A stretch of DNA of 64,000 nucleotides from Phallusia fumigata (taxonomy: Eukaryota > Chordata > Ascidiacea > Phlebobranchia > Ascidiidae). Under the pieces are notes generated by a model. That model searched no databases and was not told where the DNA came from. It saw only the letters and a list, made by a program, of their open reading frames with translations. The stretch lies in contig QXVZ01001646.1 in NCBI GenBank assembly GCA_008931825.1, positions 1 through 64,000 on the forward strand, in the 5' to 3' direction. This document shows, piece after piece, positions 54,868-64,000 of this stretch (position 1 is the stretch's first letter; every line of letters begins with the position of its first letter). The position numbers and the translations under genes were made by a program.

Positions 54868-54945
54868 CTGTGCAAACAACGACACCAGGGAAACACGAGA
54901 CGTCGACACTGTCGCTGGTAGATGCAGAGATTTGGCAGCATAAGG
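54868..54945 (+). CDS. Exon-like stretch, unknown gene
   Basis: Between a tcgcag and AAG|gtacta it reads LAVQTTTPGKHETSTLSLV, then DAEIWQHK without a stop. Could be a coding exon of an unrecognised plus-strand gene that continues into 55.4-55.9 kb. Only splice-like borders and openness support it. Confidence 0.25.
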
Positions 54946-55121
54946 TACTAAACAGCTCAGCATAGCCGATTCAGTGATTTAGGTATTTTTGCAGTTAAAT
55001 ATGTTAGGTATCTAATCGGTTTGTCATCTTTGGCGAAGTTTGCAATTTTTCTTATCTACTGAAGTAGTTGTTTGTGTGTTTACGCAAAGACTTGATTCTG
55101 GTTGATCAGAGCAAGACTTCA

Positions 55122-55955
55122 ATGACAACAGGATACCATTTTGCCCATGATATTTGTATGTTCTAAAGAGAACAACAATAGTTTACTGCCATAACAAGGT
55201 AATGCCACAAGCTCGTCATAGAGCCAGAAAAACATGATGACCGTTTTGGAGCAAAGTTGTCCTTTCATTGTTGTCTTGTCGGCAACTGACTACGATTTAG
55301 AGACAATGAAAACAAAGTATCTCGCTGTAAGATTTGCGAAACCAATAATCACTATCAAAGTGAGTTCTTGGTGCGTTTGGTCAGAGTTTTGTTTTGATAA
55401 GCGGCAACGTGGAGAGTCGCCGATACGAGAGTTAATGTCCGACACAATGGACGCCAGGAAACGCAACGCGATAAACAAATTTTGCTTTGTCAGGGTGCTC
55501 TCTGTCCTACCTTCAACCCCGCGCCCCGGTGTTCCGAACTTTGGATTGACTTCAGATTAAAAGTTTAGCTGTATGAACTCCGTGAGGTGTAATCCCTTTA
55601 GCTAGCAAAGGTCACGCATCCGGCAGCACAAAAGTTGTTTTTAGCCTGGTTTAAAAGGAGAAAGCAACTTGCAGCGTCCAGAGTGTAAAAACATTTCGAA
55701 AGGGGCAAAATATTGAACCAGTGCCGAAGAAACGGCAAAATAGGTTTTGTTCTGAAGACAGTGTTACCCACACGGAATATTACAAATTGACAAAGCAGGG
55801 TACTGAATGGCAAGTGTGTCTCGAAATGCAAACACAAGTTTTTAGTATGGCTGGTGCTTTGTTAAACAAAAGTGACGACAATATTAATGACAGCGGTTGT
55901 TTGCTTAGTGACCAAGCGTGAAATAACGTACTTTTGAACGAAGAAGTAATAAGTT
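55122..55955. repeat. First copy of 834-bp repeat flanking an N
   Basis: From GACAACAGGATACC to the n at 55956. The same 834 bp follow at once with hardly a change; the proteins read from both copies are identical. Best explained as an unmerged contig overlap. Confidence 0.9.
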
Positions 55956-55956
55956 N

Positions 55957-56790
55957 TGACAACAGGATACCATTTTGCCCATGATATTTGTATGTTCTAA
56001 AGAGAACAACAATAGTTTACTGCCATAACAAGGTAATGCCACAAGCTCGTCATAGAGCCAGAAAAACATGATGACCGTTTTGGAGCAAAGTTGTCCTTTC
56101 ATTGTTGTCTTGTCGGCAACTGACTACGATTTAGAGACAATGAAAACAAAGTATCTCGCTGTAAGATTTGCGAAACCAATAATCACTATCAAAGTGAGTT
56201 CTTGGTGCGTTTGGTCAGAGTTTTGTTTTGATAAGCGGCAACGTGGAGAGTCGCCGATACGAGAGTTAATGTCCGACACAATGGACGCCAGGAAACGCAA
56301 CGCGATAAACAAATTTTGCTTTGTCAGGGTGCTCTCTGTCCTACCTTCAACCCCGCGCCCCGGTGTTCCGAACTTTGGATTGACTTCAGATTAAAAGTTT
56401 AGCTGTATGAACTCCGTGAGGTGTAATCCCTTTAGCTAGCAAAGGTCACGCATCCGGCAGCACAAAAGTTGTTTTTAGCCTGGTTTAAAAGGAGAAAGCA
56501 ACTTGCAGCGTCCAGAGTGTAAAAACATTTCGAAAGGGGCAAAATATTGAACCAGTGCCGAAGAAACGGCAAAATAGGTTTTGTTCTGAAGACAGTGTTA
56601 CCCACACGGAATATTACAAATTGACAAAGCAGGGTACTGAATGGCAAGTGTGTCTCGAAATGCAAACACAAGTTTTTAGTATGGCTGGTGCTTTGTTAAA
56701 CAAAAGTGACGACAATATTAATGACAGCGGTTGTTTGCTTAGTGACCAAGCGTGAAATAACGTACTTTTGAACGAAGAAGTAAAAAGTTT
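55957..56790. repeat. Second copy of 834-bp repeat
   Basis: Near-identical to 55122-55955, then continues into unique DNA leading to the coiled-coil gene. Treat features in the two copies as one locus. Confidence 0.9.
56383..56758 (+). CDS. Exon-like stretch with possible C-terminus, unknown gene
   Basis: Within the second repeat copy (also at 55549-55924) a frame after tgaaccag reads PKKRQNRFCSEDSVTHTEY, then LTKQGTEWQVCLEMQTQV, and stops at TGA near 56754. An upstream frame (56221-56333) with ESPIRELMSDTMDARKRNAI ends at AGG|gtgctc. Composition looks coding, but phases of the two do not join directly and I recognise no family. Confidence 0.25.
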
Positions 56791-56847
56791 TGTTTAACTT
56801 GAGTATTTTGGTTAATTTTTTCAGACTACCTATGCATTGGTTAAAAT

Positions 56848-57018
56848 ATGAAAGTTAACATGATGGATAGTCGTTCGTCAAGGTCCGTTGGTAGGCCTAG
56901 ATTTAGTCAAGAACAAATTGTAGATAGCTTTTCCAATGAACCCCAGGATGAGGAATACTCGGGGAGAACAAGCAGAGAACGCAACAGCATTGTTCTTCAA
57001 CGTGATGAAGCTCTTAAG
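56848..57018 (+). CDS. Coiled-coil gene exon 1, first of two artefactual copies
   Basis: 57 codons from ATG (MKVNMMDSRSSRSVGRPR) to AAG|gtccgt. Repeated at 57071-57241 beyond the n at 57066 with only synonymous or intronic differences. A good acceptor, ttttttcag, sits 24 bp upstream of the ATG; it could serve a 5' UTR intron or a trans-spliced leader. Confidence 0.7.
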
Positions 57019-57066
57019 GTCCGTGGCTTCAGTGTTTACCTATTTCTAGTTTTATTGGGTTTTGTN

Positions 57067-57290
57067 AAATATGAAAGTTAACATGATGGATAGTCGTTCG
57101 TCAAGGTCCGTTGGTAGGCCTAGATTTAGTCAAGAACAAATTGTAGATAGCTTTTCCAATGAACCCCAGGATGAGGAATACTCGGGGAGAACAAGCAGAG
57201 AACGCAACAGCATTGTTCTTCAACGTGATGAAGCTCTCAAGGTCCGTGGCTTCAGTGTTTACCTATTTCTAGTTTTAATGGATTTTGTCG
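57067..57290. repeat. Second copy of ~221-bp repeat flanking an N
   Basis: Copies 56844-57065 across the n at 57066, including exon 1 of the coiled-coil gene and the start of its intron. Few differences; unmerged contig overlap. Confidence 0.85.
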
Positions 57291-59363
57291 TACTTTTAGC
57301 ACACTTCTGAAAATGACTTTCAAGCAGATATAAGATACGATTCATTTAAAAAGAAAAACATAGTTTCTTTTGTCCGTTGTACATTGAGGGGTGTACATAT
57401 GTCGTCGAAGTTAAATTACGACTGGTGCGAAATATTGTGTGACATAATTGACAAACGCTTTTGCTTATCAAAGTTTGACGCCAATGAATTATCAAAACGT
57501 CAATCCAACTACCCAGGACTTCAAGCGTCTTATTCAAATAAACAAATTTTGAACATCAGGCATGACCATTGAAGAAAACTGAACTCACCAAATCGGTTTG
57601 ATATTAATTACGAATATTGCAATGTCAATGTCACGCATACAGATAAACAAACTATATAAACTGGCTACGGGTTTTGATCGGTGGTTTTCAGAGTGTGTTT
57701 CGAAAAGCGTTAATGTATAGTAGTGTGGCACAATAAAGTACTAATGTTTAAATGGCTTGCCGAATTCATTTTTTCTTTCACACGACTTTGACGTTTTAAA
57801 AACCCAGACTACTGAGTTGTTTAGCCTGTGTGGGTTTAAGGCCACTTTGTCGCTTGTAGTTTTAACAGTCCAACAACACGTATCAACGTTTCAATCTAGG
57901 TTTGGGTATAATAGCCCATAAGTTCGCGGTCGTGCCGTGGAGCGAGTTTTCCATTGACGACGTGGTGTGAATAATGTATTTATGCACTGGGTGACAAGCA
58001 GCAAACTTTATTAAAAACGATGTGGTTATAGCGAGAGGAAGCTCTTCGCGATCGCCTCAAGTTACAGGAAGCGATTAACCAGAAGCAAATGCAAGAGTTA
58101 CGAGCTCAGACCAAACGACTTTCCGCAGAAAACCTGAAATTACAAAGAACTTCTATGTTTGGAGGCTCATATAAAACGGACAAGAAAAAAGACGGGAAGG
58201 TGATGTACAGTCGTCTACAAATTTATCATGCTTCTGGTGTCAATTATTTTTAAAGCTAATTTTAACAAGCCTGAAAAGTGATAGTTTTTATTTTAACTTG
58301 GATATGGTCTGTACAGTGACTAGAATTAATGATATTAAGTTTAAATATTTCAGAGTCGGGAGGTTAGAGAACTGTACAAGAACGTAGAACAACTGAAGAT
58401 TGAGAAGCAATCTCTCCAGCAAAAACTAGATGGACTTTCAGAATTTATCCGGGTAACCTGTTTTTCATTTCTTTAACAATTTTTTTAACATTTGTAATAT
58501 TGTGTATTTTGGCTGTCGAAATTACCATTCGCAAGAGGCATAAAAACAGTTATGTATCCGCTTCATTCCAGGTTGCGGGTGACCTAAAAAATGAGGCAAT
58601 ATCGCAATGTCGGGAAAAGAACGAAATTATTCGGAGGCTACGTGAGGAAAAGGAGGTGGCACAACAGATGAGAAACGAGGAAACTCGGCGTCGATTTCAG
58701 GTCGAAGGGGAGCTTCATTCGCTGCAGCTATATGTAGAATACACAGAGCGAAAGGCGCGCGAGAAATGTCGAAGCAAAAGCGTCCAAACAGACACTTCCA
58801 TTCCTTTGCGAATGGGAATCGCGACTCAACGAAGTTCAACCTCAACAGGGAACCCGCCCAGGAGATCTTCGTCGATGCTGGGCAGGCCAAGCTTACGGTC
58901 GTCGCACATTGGTAACGCGACAGAGGGTGGTGCCAGCTACAGCGCCCTCACATCAGCTGCCGCGTTGTGGAAATTGCGGTCTGTAGAGTCTGGGTTTCAA
59001 AAGGACAGTCTGGCTATGAAGAAAAAGTTTTGCCAAGCAACGCAGGATAATTCCGGAAAACAAACCAAAGCAGAAGTGACCGCTTCCACTTTGCACGGAC
59101 GGCATTCCTACCCCCCAACAAATTCTCCGACACTGCAGAACAAAACAAAGGTTGGAAATTACATAGTGGCAAAGCGAGGCAATAGCCAATCAGGTGTCAA
59201 TCAAAGCAACCCGCAGAGTAAATCGATGATTCTTCCCCCGCCCCCACCACCACCGCATCGACCACTTTTGGCAAATGGCAACAGTTCAAGACAGAAATAC
59301 CTACAACACACTGTGACAATGGCTCCCGCTGCAATGATCTATAACTCTAGAATAGACATGTAG
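57071..59363 (+). CDS. Coiled-coil protein with proline-rich C-terminus (4 exons, 409 aa)
   Basis: Exons 57071-57241, 58032-58199, 58354-58452 and 58572-59363, all phase 0, GT-AG. The protein opens with a Ser/Arg-rich segment. It then has a long charged coiled coil over about residues 50-190 (EALRDRLKLQEAINQKQMQE; LYKNVEQLKIEKQSLQQKL; IIRRLREEKEVAQQMRNEE). Next come CRSKSVQTDTS, a Ser/Arg-rich tail and seven consecutive prolines near the C-terminus, ending NSRIDM and TAG. A cytoskeletal or centrosomal scaffold would fit the composition, but I do not recognise the family and assign no function. No membrane segment or signal peptide. Confidence 0.8.
57291..58031. other. Intron 1 of the coiled-coil gene
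   Basis: About 740 bp of AT-rich intron. A 62-codon frame at 57384-57572 is probably noise. No element seen. Confidence 0.5.
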
Positions 59364-59591
59364 ATAAACTGTATAGATCACTGCTTGAGCTTATAAATTG
59401 TTGCTCTCTCAAACTAGAAGTTGTCGACTAAGAAACGAAAAATCTTCAATGTATGTTGCAAGATTTAGTTTTGTAATGACTATTTATATCTGTGACAGTT
59501 GCTTTTTTTCGCCTGATTATTATTTTTTTGATAAAATGAAAATATTGTCACAACCAGTCCACGATAAGTCGTGCTTCTTTAAGCAGTAAAG

Positions 59592-59840
59592 CAGTGGTTC
59601 CCAACCTTTTATGGCTGGTAACCCCCTAAAATGATTTAAAATATCTTGCGACCGACTCAACCAACCATTTTTTTCTAAACAACAAGATCAATCAAAATGC
59701 TTTTTACATATATTATTTATTTGCATACACTTTTGCTCCATGAGACGGCTGGCCTTGCAACTTCGTCAAAATATAACGGATCTGTTTCCGTTTGTAAAAA
59801 TATCACATATCTGTCGCAACCCCCAGATTGGGAACCACTG
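59592..59840. mobile_element. hAT-type MITE, 249 bp
   Basis: Ends are inverted repeats: CAGTGGTTCCCAACC on the left and the complement of CAGTGGTTCCCAATC on the right. It is flanked by a perfect 8-bp target duplication CAGTAAAG (59584-59591 and 59841-59848). Internal GCGACC..CGCAACCCCC is typical of Charlie-like hAT MITEs. No ORF; a non-autonomous DNA transposon 0.2 kb downstream of the coiled-coil gene stop. Confidence 0.88.
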
Positions 59841-59848
59841 CAGTAAAG

Positions 59849-61609
59849 TAAACAATGCGTCAAATCGTAAAAAGACTTTAAAATGAAATGAAAGTTGTTA
59901 AGTTGAGTTTCGCTTGGTGAAAGAAATAACGATACAATGCCTGCAAAGAAACCACCAGGATATAGCTGCACAATGTTAAAACGGTAAAATTACAAAGCGT
60001 TATGTGTCGGGGCCCACACGAGTGTGGGCTTTTGCGCATTGTTGGAAACGCGTCCGTCGAGATCGTTTGTGAGACCAGCTGAGGAGGTTATGAAATCTAT
60101 CCCTTCGTGCTAGGAAACGAGGTTAGGGTTCGATCAGGGGCCGGAAGGAAGAACGCACACTATGGGATATGGGATAAAACAGCTAATGCAGGAACGGGAC
60201 GACCACAAAAATCCTAATCGCCAGCCAAGTACGCCTCACCAAATGTGGCAGTACGGTACTATACAAGCATCAACAGATGCGATACACCTTTCGCAGCGAG
60301 TGTCGCAGTATTCCAACACACAAGACAGAACTTTCAATAGGAGCATGTTGGTTGGTTATTTCCTTCGTTCATATCAAAAAACAACACTGTTCTATCAGGT
60401 ACAAGCGAAAAACTATTATGCTGCCGCAGTCAAGTTTCAGCCGCTAAATACACGCGTGAGAAACCAATGACAATCGCGCGCGTAAAGGTAAAAACTTTCA
60501 GTCTCAGGGATTTCAGTCGCGAGCTTGGGATCTTGGGAAAAAGTTTTGTAATCGCTCAATATCTTGGGACTTTAATATTATACATTTAACAAGTGTAAAT
60601 TTCACTTTTTCCTGTTGCTATTAATACGAATCATCAGGAATTTCTACTAAGAATGGTATTTACTTTTAACATCGTTCAATTCTTGCATAAAAATATTTCT
60701 AGGATCTGAACAAATAGAAAAAAGTGAGTTACTTGTCAGCGGATTTTTGTCAAACAGAACATTGTATTTGTCAATTCTGACCATTTTGAAGCTTTGTGTA
60801 ATTGTAAAAGGGCATTTCCTGGTAGTCAGATTGCAAAAAAGTAGCAATAAATAAAACTAAAATATCTGATTTATGGAATTATATATCATAAAAATCGATC
60901 GTTACGGGATATATGCTATGTACGCAACTAAAACTTTCAATTATCATTTACAAGAGCGCGGTCATTTCTGTTAACCAGATCTTAGCAGTACTTTTTCGGA
61001 ATTTCGATACTATTAAACAAGATGTAGTTGATGCGCTGTTACACACAGTTTCGGTAGAAAATGGAACTGGGCATGGTTTATTATCTGCAGGTAATGTTTT
61101 TTTAGAGAAGAATATATTCCCTTTAGTAATATCATTTGATTTGAAGGCAATAACTGCTCAACAATGATATCTTGGGATTTTTCAAAGGTAAATCTTGGGA
61201 TATCGTTAAATTCTCAGTGGCAGCCCTGATTCCAAGATCTTGGGAAAAGTCCGAAGCAGTAGCAGACCTGCCCTCGTCTACTGTCCACTGGACAGTGTCC
61301 AGCGGGCGCTAGAAAACAGTTTCGCAAAAGTAACTCCTTTATGCATGAATGATTTCTGTAAACACAGTGCTCATGATCATGATTCTCATAGAGATCAGTG
61401 GCAGTGCTATTGCCTACTACTGATTTTCAAAAACAAGTACAAACAAACCGACTAAGCAAAATAAATTTGCTGATATTAAAGGAGTTTTATTTATTCTCTA
61501 GGCACATAAATTAGGGTATGCAGTTATTTGGTAAAAAATGAAAAAGATAGAACTTTCAATGTTCTGGTAAATATTGAATAATGCAGTGAGGACTTGAGTA
61601 AAAATTGAA
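59849..61609. other. Intergenic with possible repeat DNA
   Basis: Contains a perfect hairpin GCCCACAC-GA-GTGTGGGC (60012-60029) followed by TTTT, and a B-box-like GGTTCGATCAG near 60129. The word ATCTTGGGA recurs at 60528-60570 and 61170-61245. A 102-codon ATG frame at 60162-60470 (+) is unassigned. The recurrent word and a CAGCCCTG end near 61229 hint at a decayed DNA transposon, but I see no target duplication. Confidence 0.4.
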
Positions 61610-63478
61610 ATGGAGAACAGCAAAGAGCATCCACTGGTTTTAAGAGGTGTGAATGTTAACATAAGAATACTGTAAAATGCAGTATAACATGCGAAGTAAT
61701 TTATTTTGCAGTAATGAGACTGACTAAGCCTTCCATTATCACATCACTTCCCATATCAAGTGAAGGTCATAACTTGTACCCTAAAACGTTGGGTCAGTGT
61801 AGCACAGCATTAAACTCATTTGGAACAGGTAAATTTAATATTTATGTACTCCAACTGTATAAAACTAGTGCCTAACTAAAGTTTGTCATTGCAGGTGAAT
61901 TACTGGTGCTACCTCAAAGTTTTGGTAATATATTTCTGGGTGAAACCTTTGTCAGTTATTTGAGTGTGATTAATGAAAGTCCTGGGAGCGTGTCTAATGT
62001 AAGCCTGAAGGTATGTCAAAACCATGGTAGCTGCGTTTGTGCTAGGGATAGACATGCCCTTATTTTCGAAGTTTATTTGCAGGCTGATTTGCAAACAGAG
62101 TCTCATCGATTACCAGTATCACTTGCCAAACCTATTCCAAACCTTGCTTCTGGAAGCTCACTGGATGAAGTCATTAATCATGAAGTTAAAGAGCTTGGCA
62201 CTCACATGTAATGATCTGTGAAAAACAAAACATAGACAATGCTGGCTGGGGAAATTTACCTTGTCATAATTTTTTATTGAGGGGCATTTTTAATTTTGAC
62301 TCAGATAAGAATTCCTAAAATACATTTTAAGCTAATCTTATTTTTTTAAGACTCGTCTGCATAGTTTCTTACAGCAAGCCAGATGGTGAAGTAAAAAGTT
62401 TTCGCAAGTTTTTTAAATTTCAAGTTTTAAAGCCACTGGATGTAAAAACAAAGTTCTACAATGTGGAGGTAGCTTTCAATTTAACATCAATTTCATATGT
62501 TGTATTTGAAAGCTGAACAGTGTATTTGCATTAAGTGTGATGAGGTGTATCTTGAAACACAAATCCAAAACATCACCCAATCATTGATATGCATGGAAAA
62601 AGTCAATTTGGATCCATCACCTGCCTATGATGTAAAACCATTAAACAGTGGGTCGGATCAAAGCAGGTGAATATACAGTACCTGGATAATTATAAGTCCT
62701 TGAAATTATAAATAAGGTTTTTACAGTGTCACAATGCAGACCTACATGAAGCCATCTGAAATCCGCCAATACTTGTACCAACTGAAGTTAAAACCAAAGT
62801 ACTCACTACAAGTGTTTAGTGATGGTGCTGGAGCTATTGGCAAACTTGATATTGTTTGGAAATCAAGTTTTGGAGAAAGGGGGCGCTTGCAAACAAGCCA
62901 ACTGCAACGAGCTGTATGTTCACACATACATCCAATCTAAAAGCATTTTAGTTTTGACTTATGTGTCTAGGTTACAAGTCAAAGTGATATACGATTAGAG
63001 GTTGATTCTGCGCCGAATGAGCAAGAAGTCAACCAGCCATTTGAAATGAAATGTAAAATCACTAACTACAGGTAACCTAATAATCTTACACTTGCAACAT
63101 TGTTCTGACATGAATTTACAGCAATGCAACTTAAGCATGTTTGCTTATCAGTGAAAGAGTGAAAAACCTGATGGTAAAATATGAAAATAGCACAAGGATG
63201 TTGTGGCAAGGGCGTTCATCTTATCAGCTACAAAAGTTAGCTCCAAAGGACCATGTTTATATCGCAATGTCTTTGTTGCCAATATCCCCCGGTCTTCAGG
63301 TACAGTTAGTTTAACAAGCATATAATACATGCACAGTTTTAGCTTTTATGCAAGTGAAACATATATTCTTTTATTTTACACATTCCAGACCGTTTCCGGA
63401 TTGCAAATAATTGATACGGAACTGAACAGAACATACGACTTTGATGACGTTCATCAAGTATTAATACTTTCAAATTGA
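61610..63478 (+). CDS. TRAPPC13: TRAPP complex subunit 13, complete (10 exons, 394 aa)
   Basis: TRAPPC13 is a subunit of the metazoan TRAPPIII tethering complex, a Rab1 exchange factor in Golgi traffic and autophagy. Exons: 61610-61646, 61712-61828, 61895-62010, 62083-62207, 62351-62468, 62521-62666, 62727-62913, 62971-63071, 63152-63299 and 63389-63478. All joints keep frame. Hallmarks in order: [135 protein letters not shown]. The human protein is about 417 residues, so length fits. The first exon has 12 codons plus one base ([12 protein letters not shown]) and matches the human start in layout. Introns are only 52-143 bp. Confidence 0.95.
63370..63375 (-). terminator. Possible polyadenylation signal of the convergent gene
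   Basis: Plus-strand TTTATT is AATAAA on the minus strand, about 390 bp past the minus-gene stop and inside the last TRAPPC13 intron. If used, the two transcripts overlap at their 3' ends. Confidence 0.3.
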
Positions 63479-63588
63479 AACTAAAGTTTTTTTTAAATGT
63501 GCAATAATTGTTTTCACCAACACATTGCTGCTGTGTCAGTTGTACAAGAGGAGTGTCCTGCAGTGAAAGTAGAAATCTTGAGTTGAAC

Positions 63589-63594
63589 AATAAA
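63589..63594 (+). terminator. TRAPPC13 polyadenylation signal
   Basis: AATAAA 111 bp after the TGA stop, the only plus-strand hexamer close to the end of the gene. Confidence 0.6.
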
Positions 63595-63761
63595 AAAAGA
63601 AACCAAGTTGGTCCAATTGTTGTAACAGAGTGACACAGCATAATCTCCATTAAGTCGTGCCAAATGCCCTGGAGCAGAGAACCACTGCTAGTATGGCAAC
63701 AACACATGAAATGTAAGATTGCTGAATGGAGGCTTTCAAAGTAATTTCTTGTCAGCACCAT

Positions 63762-64000
63762 TTACTCCACAAGCATTTGTGCCTCCATTGCATCAATAGA
63801 GTTTTCTAAACATGGAGGAAACTGTCTGTTCATTGAACCATTGGTCTGGAAGTTCTCACCATTACTCATGGCAGCTTTAGCAGTGTTAGAATCATGCCCG
63901 GACTTGAAAGAATCCTTTGAAGCTTCACACATAGCTTGTTGAATATCTTCCAACATTGATTCACTATACTGCACTCCTGGTGGTGGTGATGGCGGGACAT
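63762..64000 (-). CDS. C-terminal exon of an unrecognised convergent gene (partial)
   Basis: The frame is open from the window edge to TAA (63764-63762). It reads VPPSPPPGVQYSES, then MLEDIQQAMCEASKDSFKSG, a Ser/Asn-rich stretch and FPPCLENSIDAMEAQMLVE. The Pro-rich start may be coding or may be the C-rich tract before an acceptor at about 63977 (CACCAG|GA). Composition and non-random order look coding; family not recognised. Upstream exons lie beyond the window. Confidence 0.6.
   Translation of the reverse strand, partial: VPPSPPPGVQYSESMLEDIQQAMCEASKDSFKSGHDSNTAKAAMSNGENFQTNGSMNRQFPPCLENSIDAMEAQMLVE

Noticed and set aside
60012-60033. 8-bp hairpin plus TTTT, possible histone-type stem-loop or pol III end
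   Set aside because: Does not match the histone stem-loop consensus and no RNA gene precedes it.

Overview
The window is animal nuclear DNA carrying intron-rich genes. The coding exons match metazoan RANBP3, PDE4 and TRAPPC13. Some introns are very short (52-143 bp in TRAPPC13), and several PDE4 N-terminal exons resemble vertebrate isoform-specific N-termini. I infer a chordate, most likely an ascidian tunicate of the Ciona type, but nothing in the sequence names the species. Three places where a stretch is repeated immediately across a single N look like unmerged overlaps between contigs from a heterozygous genome.

Layout, left to right. 626-1875 (+): the last four coding exons of RANBP3, with the Ran-binding domain. 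5941-48763 (-): one very large PDE4 gene (cAMP-specific phosphodiesterase) that fills two thirds of the window. Its shared part is 15 exons: UCR1 at 21.4-18.0 kb, UCR2 at 17.6-16.3 kb, a linker at 9.9 kb, catalytic exons at 9.5-6.5 kb and the C-terminus at 6.16-5.94 kb. Upstream of or between these lie alternative N-terminal coding exons at 48.8/46.3/45.4, 38.9, 33.5, 29.2, 27.9 and 25.7 kb. Two weaker candidates lie at 22.4 and 21.9 kb. Each ends in phase 2 and so fits the single T that opens UCR1. A further one at 10.9 kb ends in phase 1 and fits only the linker exon, giving an enzyme without UCR1 and UCR2.

48.8-56.8 kb is mostly gene-poor. It holds a candidate secreted Cys-containing peptide ORF (51.3 kb), a hAT-type MITE (53.7 kb) and an unexplained set of exon-like stretches (54.8-55.9 kb) inside an 834-bp artefactual repeat. 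56.85-59.36 kb (+) encodes an unrecognised coiled-coil protein, followed by a second hAT-type MITE with a perfect 8-bp target duplication. 61610-63478 (+) is a complete ten-exon TRAPPC13. The window ends in the last exon of a convergent minus-strand gene.

The main point is the PDE4 locus. One gene seems to carry N-terminal modules resembling the vertebrate PDE4D3 (RRHSWIC), PDE4D5 (RRFTVA) and PDE4D7/B1 families, plus several lineage-specific ones. If the organism is an invertebrate chordate, these isoform classes predate the vertebrate PDE4A-D duplications. Palindromic CRE sites (TGACGTCA) are also far commoner here than base composition predicts, which would suit cAMP feedback on a cAMP-degrading enzyme. 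Functional links among RANBP3, PDE4 and TRAPPC13 are not implied; they look like ordinary neighbours.
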